Source: Sulfitobacter sediminilitoris (lineage in GTDB: Bacteria; Pseudomonadota; Alphaproteobacteria; Rhodobacterales; Rhodobacteraceae). Taken from it: 64,000 bases of DNA. This document shows, one piece after another, positions 8,251 through 16,830 of the stretch. Numbering within the stretch: the first letter of the stretch is position 1; the number at the start of each line of letters is the position of its first letter. Below the pieces are notes generated by a model. That model searched no databases and was not told where the DNA came from. It worked only from the letters and a program-made list of their open reading frames with translations. The translations under genes and the position numbers were made by a program. Location of the stretch: NCBI RefSeq assembly GCF_010667575.1, contig NZ_JAABNT010000013.1, forward strand, positions 52,921 through 116,920. Reading direction: 5' to 3'.

Positions 8251-10548
8251 ATGGAAAAATTCGGCAAGAGCCAACCTGTAAAACGGAAAGAAGATGTGCG
8301 GTTCCTGACCGGGGACGGTCGCTATGTGGACGACATCGCACCAGAGAACGCCTTGCAAGCATATTTTCTGCGTTCGCCCGTCGCGCACGGCACGATCACG
8401 GAACTGGACGTCTCGGATGCACAAGAAGTTGAAGGCGTCCATCTGGTGCTGACATGCGCCGATCTAGAGGCGGCAGACATGGATATCGCCATGGCAGGCG
8501 GCATCGTCGATAACCGGGATGGATCAAAAGGGGCGAAACCGCTGCGCCCCATGCTGGCCAAGGACAAGGTCCGTTACGTGGGAGAGCCGGTAGCAGTGAT
8601 CGTGGCCGACAGCCTGTCGCAGGCCCGCGATGCCGCAGAGCTGGTCATGCTGGATATAGACGAGTTGCCCGCAAAGATTGATATGGCAGCCGGTGGCGAG
8701 ACGCTGCACGAAGAAGCGCCTGACAACAAGGCATTCGATTGGGGCATGGGAGACGAGGCGGCAACGCAAGCGGCCTTTGACGCTGCGGCCAAGACAGTCG
8801 CACTGGATGTGGATGACAACCGGATCATCGTGAATTCGATGGAACCGCGCGGCTGTTATGCCGAGTGGCAGGACGGCAAGCTGCACGTGGCGCAAAACGG
8901 TCAGGGTGTCTGGGTGCACAAGGGGTACTTGCAGACGGCGTTTGGGTTGGATGAAGATCACGTGAGGGTCACTAATCCGGACACCGGTGGCGGCTTCGGC
9001 ATGAAAGGGATGACCTACAACGAATATTTTTGCCTCGCGCAGGCGGCGCGTGTGCTGGACCGCCCGGTACGTTGGATGTCAGAGCGCACCGAAGCGATGC
9101 TGAGTGATAATGCCGGTCGCGATCTGACGTCGCTTGCCGAATTTGCCTTTGACGAGAACAATAAGATCACGGCCTATCGGGTGCGCAGCAAGAGCAACCT
9201 TGGCGCCTACAACTCTCAATTTGCCCAGTTCATTCAGACACAGCTTTTCAGCCGTGTCTTGATGGGCGTCTATGATGTGCAGACGACGTGGCTTCAGGTG
9301 GATGGCTTTTACACCAGCACGACACCGGTGGATGCCTACCGGGGGGCGGGGCGGCCCGAGGCGATTTATGTGCTGGAGCGCCTGATGGACCGCGCTGCAC
9401 GCGAACTGGGGGTCGACCCTTGGGAGTTGCGCCGGATCAATTTCATTAAGGCGGATCAGTTCCCCTACAAGGCCGCAACTGGCGAGACCTATGATGTGGG
9501 TGATTTCAACAAGGTGCTGAACCGTGCCGCCCAGGAGGCGGACCGCGCCGGTTTCGAGGTGCGCAAAGCCGAAGATGCAAAGCGCGGTCTGCTGCGTGGG
9601 CAGGGGCTTTGCTATTACATCGAAAGCATCCTCGGAGACCCTTCGGAAGGTGCGAAGGTGGTTTTCGAGGACGACGGCACCGTGTCGATTTACGTCGGAA
9701 CGCAGTCGAACGGGCAGGGGCACGAAACTGTTTACGCCCAGTTCCTGAGCGATCAGACCGGCATTCCGGCAGACAAAATCACCGTGGTCCAAGGGGATTC
9801 CGACCTGATCAAACAGGGTGGCGGTACCGGCGGCTCCCGCTCGGTCACCGTGCAAAATAACGCGACACTTGCGACAGTGGCCAAGATGACCGAAGCGTTT
9901 ACCGAGTTCCTCTCGGATGAAATGGGAGTGCCAGCGTCCGAGATCAGCTTTGACGACGAACGTTTCCGCGCTGAGGGCTCAAACCTGACGCCCACCATGC
10001 TCGACGTGGCCGACATGGCCCGCGAAAAGGGGCGCGATGATCTGCTGGCGCATCAAGAACGCGCGACTTTGCCTGCGCGCAGCTTCCCAAATGGTGCGCA
10101 TATTGCAGAGGTCGTGATTGATCCTGAGACCGGTATCGTGACCACTGACCGGTACACTGTTGTTGACGACTTCGGTAATCTTATCAATCCGATGCTTGCC
10201 GAAGGTCAGGTCCACGGCGGCGTCGCTCAGGGCGTGGGACAAGCGGTACAAGAGCGGGTTGTCTATGATGAAGACGGCCAGCTGCTCACCGCTTCGTTCA
10301 TGGACTACGCTCTTCCGCGCGCAACTGATCTTCCTTACATTTCCTTTACCTCTGAACCTGTACCCTCCACAGCCAATATCATGGGCATGAAGGGCTGTGG
10401 TGAAGCGGGAACCGTGGGTGCCCTGGCGGCAATCTCGAATGCGGTGCAGGATGCGCTTTGGGAGCATGGCGTGCGGCAGGCGGATATGCCTTTCACACCG
10501 CACCGCGTCTGGGAGATGATGAATGAGGATCGCATCGCCGCCGAGTAA
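8251..10548 (+). CDS. Molybdenum hydroxylase large subunit (form II CoxL/xanthine dehydrogenase family)
   Basis: From the ATG at 8251 (AGAGGG upstream) the protein is 765 residues, normal for the molybdopterin-binding subunit. It starts with FGKSQPVKRKEDVRFLTGDGRYVDDI, typical of the CO dehydrogenase/aldehyde oxidase family. Cofactor-binding segments include GGGFGMKG, AYRGAGRPE near residue 362 and GGGTGGSRSVT. The active-site glutamate is in GMKGCGEAGTVG near residue 718. The AYRGAGR loop is that of form II proteins; genuine CO dehydrogenase has AYRCSFR, so CO oxidation is unlikely. The medium (FAD) and small (2Fe-2S) subunits are absent from both sides, so it must use partners encoded elsewhere or work differently. 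The substrate is unknown. Confidence 0.88.
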   Translation: MEKFGKSQPVKRKEDVRFLTGDGRYVDDIAPENALQAYFLRSPVAHGTITELDVSDAQEVEGVHLVLTCADLEAADMDIAMAGGIVDNRDGSKGAKPLRPMLAKDKVRYVGEPVAVIVADSLSQARDAAELVMLDIDELPAKIDMAAGGETLHEEAPDNKAFDWGMGDEAATQAAFDAAAKTVALDVDDNRIIVNSMEPRGCYAEWQDGKLHVAQNGQGVWVHKGYLQTAFGLDEDHVRVTNPDTGGGFGMKGMTYNEYFCLAQAARVLDRPVRWMSERTEAMLSDNAGRDLTSLAEFAFDENNKITAYRVRSKSNLGAYNSQFAQFIQTQLFSRVLMGVYDVQTTWLQVDGFYTSTTPVDAYRGAGRPEAIYVLERLMDRAARELGVDPWELRRINFIKADQFPYKAATGETYDVGDFNKVLNRAAQEADRAGFEVRKAEDAKRGLLRGQGLCYYIESILGDPSEGAKVVFEDDGTVSIYVGTQSNGQGHETVYAQFLSDQTGIPADKITVVQGDSDLIKQGGGTGGSRSVTVQNNATLATVAKMTEAFTEFLSDEMGVPASEISFDDERFRAEGSNLTPTMLDVADMAREKGRDDLLAHQERATLPARSFPNGAHIAEVVIDPETGIVTTDRYTVVDDFGNLINPMLAEGQVHGGVAQGVGQAVQERVVYDEDGQLLTASFMDYALPRATDLPYISFTSEPVPSTANIMGMKGCGEAGTVGALAAISNAVQDALWEHGVRQADMPFTPHRVWEMMNEDRIAAE

Positions 10549-11575
10549 AGGCAGGAGGGCGGGCCGCGCGCCCGCCACCCATGTCATTATTCTGGATGGT
10601 ACGCTGTACTCTTTAGAACCTTTGTGCCAGACCAACGCGGCCCGCGCCTATACCATGCTGCTTGAGATCGGCGCGGCAGTCTCGCTTTATTATGAGCCCG
10701 GCTTGCAGTGGGACAACTGGCGCTCGATCCGTGATGTCGTCACTGGCAAAGGGATAAACCGCCTGATCAGACGTGCCTACGGTTGGCTTGCAACGCGTTA
10801 CCGGCCCGGCGACAGAATTTTCCTGTTTGGTTATTCCCGTGGGGCTTATGCTGTTCGGTCTTTGGCGGGCGTGATCGACCTTGTTGGCCTATTCCGCAGT
10901 GAGCACGCAACCGTCCGCAATATCCGTGCGGCCTATCGGCATTATGCCAACTCGCCTCAGAGTGAAACCGCGCAGGCCTTTTCCAGACAGCACTGCCATG
11001 CACAGATTGAGATCGATATGATCGGCGTCTGGGACACGGTGAAATCGCTCGGCATCAACGCGCCGATCCTCTGGAGGCTCTCCGAACATCTGCAGGCATT
11101 CCACAATCATGAGCTGAGCAGCATCGTGAAGCACGGGTTTCAAGCGTTGGCGCATGACGAGAAACGGGTCGCCTTCTCTCCGGTCTTGTGGTCATGCCAC
11201 GATGATTATCCGGGCAGGCTGGAACAGGTATGGTTTCCCGGTGCGCATGGCGACGTGGGTGGGCAACTGGGTGGCTACGAAGTCGCACGGCCGCTGGCCA
11301 ACATTCCGCTGGTCTGGATGTTGCGACGGGCTGCTGAAATCGGACTGCCGCTGCCTGAAGCATGGGAAGAGCGCCATCCCAGAGATGCCCTTGTCCCGGC
11401 ACGGGGCACCTGGCGCGGACATGGCAAGGTGTTGATGACACGCAAGAAAAGGATTGTCGGGGCAGATCGCTCAGAGCGGCTGCATCATAGTATTGCGGCA
11501 CGTCAGGCTTTGAAGGACAAGCTGACCAAGAGTGAAAACGCATTGTTTGACGTTAATGCCAGTGAAAACAGCTGA
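10523..11575 (+). CDS. DUF2235 alpha/beta-hydrolase family protein
   Basis: A 350-residue protein of the DUF2235 type. It has the early IILDGTL strand, the nucleophile elbow GYSRGAYAVRSLAG around residue 112, a conserved IGVWDTVKSLGI segment, and WFPGAHGDVGGQ carrying the acid/histidine part. The family contains predicted lipases, including some type VI secretion phospholipase effectors, but there is no secretion gene here and no signal peptide, so a cytoplasmic housekeeping or lipid role is as likely. The start overlaps the end of the upstream CoxL-like gene by 26 bases in another frame, implying translational coupling. Confidence 0.8.
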   Translation: MRIASPPSKGRRAGRAPATHVIILDGTLYSLEPLCQTNAARAYTMLLEIGAAVSLYYEPGLQWDNWRSIRDVVTGKGINRLIRRAYGWLATRYRPGDRIFLFGYSRGAYAVRSLAGVIDLVGLFRSEHATVRNIRAAYRHYANSPQSETAQAFSRQHCHAQIEIDMIGVWDTVKSLGINAPILWRLSEHLQAFHNHELSSIVKHGFQALAHDEKRVAFSPVLWSCHDDYPGRLEQVWFPGAHGDVGGQLGGYEVARPLANIPLVWMLRRAAEIGLPLPEAWEERHPRDALVPARGTWRGHGKVLMTRKKRIVGADRSERLHHSIAARQALKDKLTKSENALFDVNASENS

Positions 11576-11587
11576 ACGCAGAGCTTT

Positions 11588-12070
11588 TCAGACGATTTTC
11601 ATCACGATGCAGGTGGTGGAGCCTGTCGCGTAGAGCTTGCCATCTTCGACCCCCCTGATTTCAGCATGCGCCACACCGGTTGAGCGGCCGACGTGATCAA
11701 TTTCGCCAATGCAATCGACCTGCATGCCAAGGGGAATGGCCCGCAGGATATTCACCTTGTATTCAAGCGTGGTATATACCGAACCGCGCGGTACTTTGGT
11801 CATCACCGCACAGGCCATCGCTGAATCAAGCAACGTACCGTACCAACCACCATGGACCGTGCCCATCGGGTTGGTGACGTTGAATTCAGGTGTGCCACGA
11901 AACACAGCCTTACCTTCTTCAATCGCATGTAGCTTGTAGCCCATCGTGCCACCAATCGGCGGGCCGGGATTGGTGCCGTCAAGGATCGCCTGCATGAATT
12001 CCAAACCGCTCAGTTTGAGCGCCTCGGACTGGCTCAGCAGTTCTTCGGGTTTGGTGGCAAGGCGGGGCAT
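11588..12070 (-). CDS. PaaI-type acyl-CoA thioesterase
   Basis: A 160-residue hotdog-fold protein. The signature NPMGTVHGGWYGTLLDSAM matches the PaaI/YbgC-like N-P-x-G-x-x-H-G-G motif, where the glycine/histidine loop and the following acidic residue activate water for thioester hydrolysis. The second conserved patch is TTLEYKVNILRAIPLG, followed by GRSTGVAHAEIR. The expected substrate is a small or aromatic acyl-CoA in the cytoplasm. It lies convergent to DUF2235 and upstream, on the same strand, of nothing obvious; metF precedes it on the same strand with about 60 bases between, so the two may be cotranscribed. Confidence 0.85.
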   Translation of the reverse strand: MPRLATKPEELLSQSEALKLSGLEFMQAILDGTNPGPPIGGTMGYKLHAIEEGKAVFRGTPEFNVTNPMGTVHGGWYGTLLDSAMACAVMTKVPRGSVYTTLEYKVNILRAIPLGMQVDCIGEIDHVGRSTGVAHAEIRGVEDGKLYATGSTTCIVMKIV

Positions 12071-12133
12071 GGGCTGTCTCCGGCAGATGGTTCTGCCGGA
12101 ATGCTGCGGCGAAATTTCAACGCGTGCAAGCTG

Positions 12134-13000
12134 TTACGCCACGTCCTCAAGCGTGACCTGCGGCGTGACACCCAATGCACGGCAGACGTTGCGCGTCAGT
12201 TCCGCCCGGTTCAGCGTGTAGAAATGCAGATCTTCGACGCCTTCGTCGATCAGCGTGCTGCACATCTCGGTGCAAAGCGCGGTGGCCAGCAAGTCGTGGC
12301 GGTCATCGCGGATCGCAGCTTCGAAAGCGTCATCAAGCCATTGAGGGATGGGGGTGCCACAGCGGGTCGCGAACTTGCGCGCTGATTTCCAGTTGATCAC
12401 GGGCAGGATGCCAGGTGTGATGGGCTTGTCGATGCCGGCCGCCGCACAGGCGTCACGGAAACGAAGGAAACTCTCGGCTTCGAAAAAAAACTGCGTGATT
12501 GCTTCGTTTGCACCGGCGTCGAACTTGCGCTTGAGCCAGTCGACATTGGCCTGTTGGCTGTCTGCCTCGGGGTGGCTGTCGGGGTAGGCGCCGACACGGA
12601 TGTTGAAGGTTCCTTTTTGCGCCAAGGCCTCGATCAATTCGCAGCTGTCGGCAAAGCCGTCGGGGTGCGGCGTAAAGGTTTCGGCCCCATCTTGCGGATC
12701 GCCGCGCAGGGCCACGATGTCTTTCACACCAATCTTTGAGAAATTGTCGGCAACCTCCAGCGTTTCGGCCTTGCTGGCCCCCACGCAGGTCAGATGCGCT
12801 GCAACCGGAAGACCCGATGTGCGACGCAGCACATGGGCGGCGTCATGGGTCAGATCACGTGTTGTGCCGCCAGCGCCGTAAGTGACCGAGAAAAAACGTG
12901 GTGAGAGCGGGGCCAATGCCTGCGCGGTGTCCCAAAGGTTAAAAGCAGCATCTACGCTGCGTGGAGGAAAGACTTCGAAAGAAACATTCGGCGTTGGCAT
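12134..13000 (-). CDS. metF: 5,10-methylenetetrahydrofolate reductase
   Basis: A 288-residue TIM-barrel FAD enzyme that reduces methylene-THF to methyl-THF for methionine synthesis. The N-terminal VSFEVFPPRS matches the family opening S-F-E-F-F-P-P, with the catalytic glutamate equivalent. FFSVTYGAGGTTRD, VAHLTCVGAS, DIVALRGDPQ and GANEAITQFFFEAE are the other family landmarks for folate and FAD binding. Length is normal. It is divergent from a LysR-type gene resembling metR, with a palindrome between them, so regulation by homocysteine-responsive MetR is the natural reading. Confidence 0.93.
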   Translation of the reverse strand: MPTPNVSFEVFPPRSVDAAFNLWDTAQALAPLSPRFFSVTYGAGGTTRDLTHDAAHVLRRTSGLPVAAHLTCVGASKAETLEVADNFSKIGVKDIVALRGDPQDGAETFTPHPDGFADSCELIEALAQKGTFNIRVGAYPDSHPEADSQQANVDWLKRKFDAGANEAITQFFFEAESFLRFRDACAAAGIDKPITPGILPVINWKSARKFATRCGTPIPQWLDDAFEAAIRDDRHDLLATALCTEMCSTLIDEGVEDLHFYTLNRAELTRNVCRALGVTPQVTLEDVA

Positions 13001-13030
13001 GGGTCAGTCCTTTTTGGCTGCGGTCGCCCC

Positions 13031-13058
13031 TTGTCTCACAAAACGATATGTGAGACAA
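13031..13058. promoter_or_regulatory. Palindrome in the metF/metR divergent promoter
   Basis: TTGTCTCACA (13031-13040) and TGTGAGACAA (13049-13058) form a perfect ten-base inverted repeat with an eight-base spacer. A second, weaker pair (ACTCAT at 13059-13064 and ATGAGT at 13081-13086) follows just before the LysR start. The position between divergent metF and the regulator fits an operator for the LysR protein or another methionine/SAM regulator. It does not match the enteric MetR consensus exactly. Confidence 0.6.
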
Positions 13059-13096
13059 ACTCATAACTTTCATTTTAAACATGAGTCCGCCCTCAT

Positions 13097-14002
13097 ATGC
13101 ATATCGAATTCCGTCATCTGCGCACCATACAGGCGATCCACGAGGCCGGGGGGCTTGCCCGCGCTGCCGAGCAAATGAACATCACGCAATCGGCGCTGAG
13201 CCATCAGGTGAAAGGGCTTGAGGATCAAGCGGGTGTAGAATTGTTTGTGCGCCGCTCAAAGCCGCTCAAATTGTCGCCTGCCGGGCAGCGCTTGTTGAAA
13301 CTGGCGCAGCAGGTCCTGCCGCAGGTGCAGGCGCTGCAGGATGAGTTTTCGGGCCTGCGTGCCGGCAGCACGGGCCGGATGCACATCGCGATTGAATGTC
13401 ACGCCTGCTTTGAATGGCTGTTTCCGGTGTTGGAGAAATTCCGGCGATCCTGGCCTGACGTCGATGTGGACATCCGCCCGGGACTGGCGTTCGACGCTTT
13501 GCCTGCGCTGCTGCGCGAGGAAGTCGATTTAGTCGTGTCGTCGGATCCGGAGGATCTGCCCGGTGTAGAGTTTGTTGAACTCTTTGATTATCATGCGGTA
13601 TTCGTCGCGGCGAGCAACCATCCACTTGCCCAGAAACCCTTTATCGAAGCCGCGGATTTCCGTGGTGAGACGCTGATCACCTATCCGGTGGAACGTTCGC
13701 GTCTGGATGTCTTCAGCCAGCTGCTGATCCCCGCCAAGGTCGAGCCCGCCGCGATACGTCAGGTCGAGTTGACGGCAGTCATTCTGCTGCTGGTCGCGTC
13801 CAATCGTGGTGTCTCTGTCCTGCCGGATTGGGTGGTCCGCGAGGTGAAATACAGCTCTGATTATGTCACCCGGCCCCTTACGGAAACCGGGATCACCCGG
13901 CGGCTTTATGCGGCTGTGCGCACGGATGATCGGGACAAGCCCTTTATGGAGCAACTGTTGAAGCTTGCCGGCGAAGAGGCGCGGAAATTGCAGTCGGTCT
14001 AG
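13097..14002 (+). CDS. metR: LysR-type regulator, MetR-like
   Basis: A 301-residue LysR regulator. Residues 1-60 are the winged helix-turn-helix (IEFRHLRTIQAIHEAGGLARAAEQMNITQSALSHQVKGLE). The effector domain follows, with the MetR-type sequence IECHACFEWLFPVLEKFRRSWPDVDVD. In enteric bacteria MetR uses homocysteine as co-inducer and activates met genes. Assignment rests on the IECH segment, which is characteristic of MetR, and on the divergent metF. Start is the ATG at 13097. A small SnoaL-like gene follows 12 bases downstream and may be cotranscribed. Confidence 0.85.
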   Translation: MHIEFRHLRTIQAIHEAGGLARAAEQMNITQSALSHQVKGLEDQAGVELFVRRSKPLKLSPAGQRLLKLAQQVLPQVQALQDEFSGLRAGSTGRMHIAIECHACFEWLFPVLEKFRRSWPDVDVDIRPGLAFDALPALLREEVDLVVSSDPEDLPGVEFVELFDYHAVFVAASNHPLAQKPFIEAADFRGETLITYPVERSRLDVFSQLLIPAKVEPAAIRQVELTAVILLLVASNRGVSVLPDWVVREVKYSSDYVTRPLTETGITRRLYAAVRTDDRDKPFMEQLLKLAGEEARKLQSV

Positions 14003-14014
14003 AGAAGGCAAAAG

Positions 14015-14380
14015 ATGTCAAAGCAGGATATACCCGCCGAGTTATCGGCGCGCGAGCCGATTTTCCATCGACGCGCATTCGGAACCAGCCGCGAAGCGCT
14101 GCTTGCCATGACTGAGCCAGATTTCTTGGAGATCGGTGCAAGTGGTCGTATCTACGACCGGGCGACCGTCATTGATTTATTAGAAGAGCGCTATAAGGAG
14201 CTCGAACCGCACGATTGGCCCTGCCACGACTTTGCGCTTCGCGAACTTGGGGCTGGGCTATTCCAGTTAAACTACGTGCTTGAAGAGCCTGATCGTCTGA
14301 CCCGCCGCACGACGCTTTGGCGTCGGCATCCGGAAGGTTGGCGCATTGTGTTCCATCAGGGCACCGTGATGGCGCCCTGA
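14015..14380 (+). CDS. DUF4440/NTF2-like small protein
   Basis: A 121-residue cystatin/NTF2-like protein. It begins with an acidic helix, continues TEPDFLEIGASGRIYDRATVIDLLEER, typical of DUF4440 proteins where the site is reset after F-x-E-I/V-G-x-S-G, and ends with TTLWRRHPEGWRIVFHQGTVM, the final curved sheet strands. Members include ketosteroid-isomerase relatives and binding modules, mostly of unknown substrate. It starts 12 bases after the metR-like stop, preceded by AGAAGG, so it is probably in one transcript with the regulator. A link to methionine metabolism is only positional. Confidence 0.75.
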   Translation: MSKQDIPAELSAREPIFHRRAFGTSREALLAMTEPDFLEIGASGRIYDRATVIDLLEERYKELEPHDWPCHDFALRELGAGLFQLNYVLEEPDRLTRRTTLWRRHPEGWRIVFHQGTVMAP

Positions 14381-14391
14381 TGGGATAGCTT

Positions 14392-15432
14392 TTATTTCAC
14401 TTTGACGATTGCCTTGCCGTGGTTCCCACCGGTCAGCAGGTCCATAAAGGCCTGCGGCGCGTTTTCCAGCCCGTCTGTGATGTCTTCCTTGTACTTCACC
14501 CGACCGTCTTTCAGCATCGGCGCCACCTCGTTCACGAAATCGGGGTAGCGGTCCCAGTGGTTGGAAATGATAAAGCCGTTCACGCTGAGGAAGTTCACCA
14601 GAATGGTACGCCAAAGCTTGGGCGCGGTCAGGCCTTCCTGTGCGGCATCAGCCCCAAGGCCACCGGCGTTGTACCAGGCGATCATGCCGCAAAGGGGGAT
14701 GCGGCCAAAGGGATTCATCAAGGAGATGGCCGCTTCGAGAACGGGACCGCCGACGTTTTCGAAATAGACGTCGATGCCATCGGGTGCGGCCTCTTTCATC
14801 GCGGCGCGCAGGGATTTGAAATCACTATGGGCGCGGTGATCTACGCAGGCGTCGAAACCGAACTCTTCGGTTGCCAGCTTGCATTTGTCGGCGCCCCCCG
14901 CGATGCCGACGGCGCGCAGGCCCTTGGCCTTGGCCAGTTGTCCCACCATGGACCCAACAGGCCCGGTGGCCGCCGCGACGGCAAGCGTTTCGCCCTCTTT
15001 CGGACGACCATATTCGTTAAACCCCCACCAGCCGGTGAAACCCGGCATGCCCAGAACACCCAGTGCAGTTGTGACCGGTGCCTGATCGGGGTCGAGCTTT
15101 CTGCACATACGCGCATCGGCCGTGCTGTGGGTCGCCCAGCCAAACATGCCAAAGACGTGATCCCCTTCCTTAAAGAGCGGCGAGTTGGACGCCAGCACGC
15201 GCCCCACGCTGCCGCCTTCCATCTTGCCGCCAACCGGCACGGGGGCCGCATAGGATTTCGCATCATCCATCCGACCGCGCATGTAGGGGTCTAGCGACAT
15301 ATGGCTGACCTCAACCAGAATCTCGCCCTCACCCGGTGTGGGGATATCGGCTGTTTCAAGGCGAAAGTTGTCCTGTGTCGGTGCGCCGTCCGGACGGCTG
15401 GCCAGCACGATCTGTTGCATTTTGTCGCTCAT
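14392..15432 (-). CDS. NADPH-dependent MDR-family reductase (CurA/2-alkenal reductase type)
   Basis: A 346-residue medium-chain zinc-free reductase. The start is set at the ATG of MSDKMQQIVLASRPDG; the longer frame upstream lacks family features. The substrate domain carries SHMSLDPYMRGRMDD, a strong signature for the leukotriene B4 dehydrogenase/CurA branch. The Rossmann motif is AAATGPVGSMVGQLAKAKG, followed by DVYFENVGG and CGMIAWYN. These enzymes reduce alpha,beta-unsaturated aldehydes and ketones with NADPH in the cytoplasm, a detoxification role. It is convergent to the SnoaL-like gene, with the ends nearly touching, and divergent from the inositol monophosphatase gene. Confidence 0.88.
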   Translation of the reverse strand: MSDKMQQIVLASRPDGAPTQDNFRLETADIPTPGEGEILVEVSHMSLDPYMRGRMDDAKSYAAPVPVGGKMEGGSVGRVLASNSPLFKEGDHVFGMFGWATHSTADARMCRKLDPDQAPVTTALGVLGMPGFTGWWGFNEYGRPKEGETLAVAAATGPVGSMVGQLAKAKGLRAVGIAGGADKCKLATEEFGFDACVDHRAHSDFKSLRAAMKEAAPDGIDVYFENVGGPVLEAAISLMNPFGRIPLCGMIAWYNAGGLGADAAQEGLTAPKLWRTILVNFLSVNGFIISNHWDRYPDFVNEVAPMLKDGRVKYKEDITDGLENAPQAFMDLLTGGNHGKAIVKVK

Positions 15433-15661
15433 GGTTAATCTCCCCTGACTCTGTGATCTGGCTAAACTGACGACTTGGTGCGGAATGGCAAGGGGCATGC
15501 GATCTGACGGCACACGCGTAGAGGGACAAGCGGTGTGTCGCTTTATGCTTATCCTGAGGGACCAGCGGGATCTATTTCGAAAGTCTGCGCAGATGCGTGC
15601 TCTTGGCATCCGGGCACAAGGAGCCTAAAGGAGGCATTTGATCGAGGCAAAGAGGTCCCCC

Positions 15662-16447
15662 ATGGTTGGCAGCGCGAATCTTAACATCATGATCAAGGCC
15701 GCGCGCAAGGCGGGCCGGTCGCTGGTCAAGGACTTCCGAGAGGTCGAGAACCTTCAGGTTTCGATGAAGGGGGCCGGGGATTTTGTCTCGAAGGCAGACC
15801 TTGCCGCTGAGAAGATTCTGAAGGACGAACTTATGGGCGCGCGCCCCACCTACGGCTGGCTTGCCGAAGAAGGTGGTGAGGAAGAGGGCCAGGACCCGAC
15901 ACGCCGCTGGATTGTCGATCCACTGGATGGCACGACGAACTTTTTGCACGGTCTGCCGCATTGGGCGATTTCCATCGCACTCGAGCACAAAGGGCAGGTT
16001 CTTGCGGGTGTGATCTTTGATCCCAGCAAGGACGAGATGTTCTTTGCCGAAAAAGGTGCCGGTGCCTGGATGAACGAAAGCCGTTTGCGCGTTTCTGGTC
16101 GCAGCAAGATGATCGAAAGCATCTTTGCGACAGGGCTCCCTTTTGGCGGTCGCGCAGATCTGCCCGAAACCCTAAAGGATCTGGCCCGCCTTCTGCCGAC
16201 CTGCGCGGGCGTACGCCGCTGGGGTTCTGCCGCGCTTGACCTGGCCTATGTAGGCGCAGGGCGCTACGACGGATTCTGGGAACGTCGCCTGAACGCGTGG
16301 GACTTGGCGGCTGGCGTGATCATTGTGCGCGAAGCTGGCGGGTTGGTTGAACCTTTAAACCCTTCGCGTGAAATTCTTGGGCATGGTGAAATCATCTGCG
16401 CCAATGAGCCGATCTTTTCCGGCTTTGCCAAGGTCATTCGCGGCTAG
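15662..16447 (+). CDS. suhB: Inositol-1-monophosphatase family protein
   Basis: A 261-residue Mg-dependent phosphatase of the IMPase/SuhB type. Motifs are GDFVSKADLAAEK, the metal-binding WLAEEGGEEEG, WIVDPLDGTTNFLHGLPHW and the C-terminal WDLAAGVIIVREAGG. The chosen start gives MVGSANLNIMIKAARKAGR, the standard alphaproteobacterial opening, with AAAGAGG upstream. A TTG at 15638 with a very strong AAGGAGG would add eight residues and cannot be excluded. In proteobacteria SuhB acts as a phosphatase and as a factor in rRNA antitermination. It overlaps the convergent GFA gene by four bases. Confidence 0.9.
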   Translation: MVGSANLNIMIKAARKAGRSLVKDFREVENLQVSMKGAGDFVSKADLAAEKILKDELMGARPTYGWLAEEGGEEEGQDPTRRWIVDPLDGTTNFLHGLPHWAISIALEHKGQVLAGVIFDPSKDEMFFAEKGAGAWMNESRLRVSGRSKMIESIFATGLPFGGRADLPETLKDLARLLPTCAGVRRWGSAALDLAYVGAGRYDGFWERRLNAWDLAAGVIIVREAGGLVEPLNPSREILGHGEIICANEPIFSGFAKVIRG

Positions 16448-16830
16448 GGCTGCTTGCGGTCAGAGACATGGTTGATGCCGTCCGTCCAACGGACAGGTTC
16501 ATGCTCCCATGGGTTTACACCCTCTATGCAGCCCAGATTGATGCCGCATTCGGCGGGGTCGGATCGCCGTTTGTGATGTGTGTAGATGCCACAGGTCTTG
16601 CAAAAGTAATGCTGCGCCGTGCCGGTGCCCCACGTGTACAGCGTCAGATTGTCGGCGCCCTGCGTAACCTCAAGCGATGCCGGTGCCGCGGTCACTGCCG
16701 CCGCTTGCCTGCGCGCGCAGAATGAACACGTGCAGCGCCCAACATCAGACAGGCCGCGCGGCAAGGTTGCGGTCAACACGACAGCTCCGCAGTGGCAGGA
16801 TGCCTTGATTTTCAAGGGGGCGTCGCTCAT
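16444..16830 (-). CDS. GFA-family zinc protein
   Basis: A 128-residue GFA (glutathione-dependent formaldehyde-activating enzyme-like) protein. The zinc-binding cysteines are visible as CHCGAV near the start, CTCSFCARRQ in the middle and CKTCGIYTHHKR near residue 80. The founding member condenses formaldehyde with glutathione, but most GFA proteins have no proven reaction. Length is normal for the short form. It overlaps the stop of the rhomboid gene by four bases (ATGA), so the two form one operon. Confidence 0.85.
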   Translation of the reverse strand: MSDAPLKIKASCHCGAVVLTATLPRGLSDVGRCTCSFCARRQAAAVTAAPASLEVTQGADNLTLYTWGTGTAQHYFCKTCGIYTHHKRRSDPAECGINLGCIEGVNPWEHEPVRWTDGINHVSDRKQP

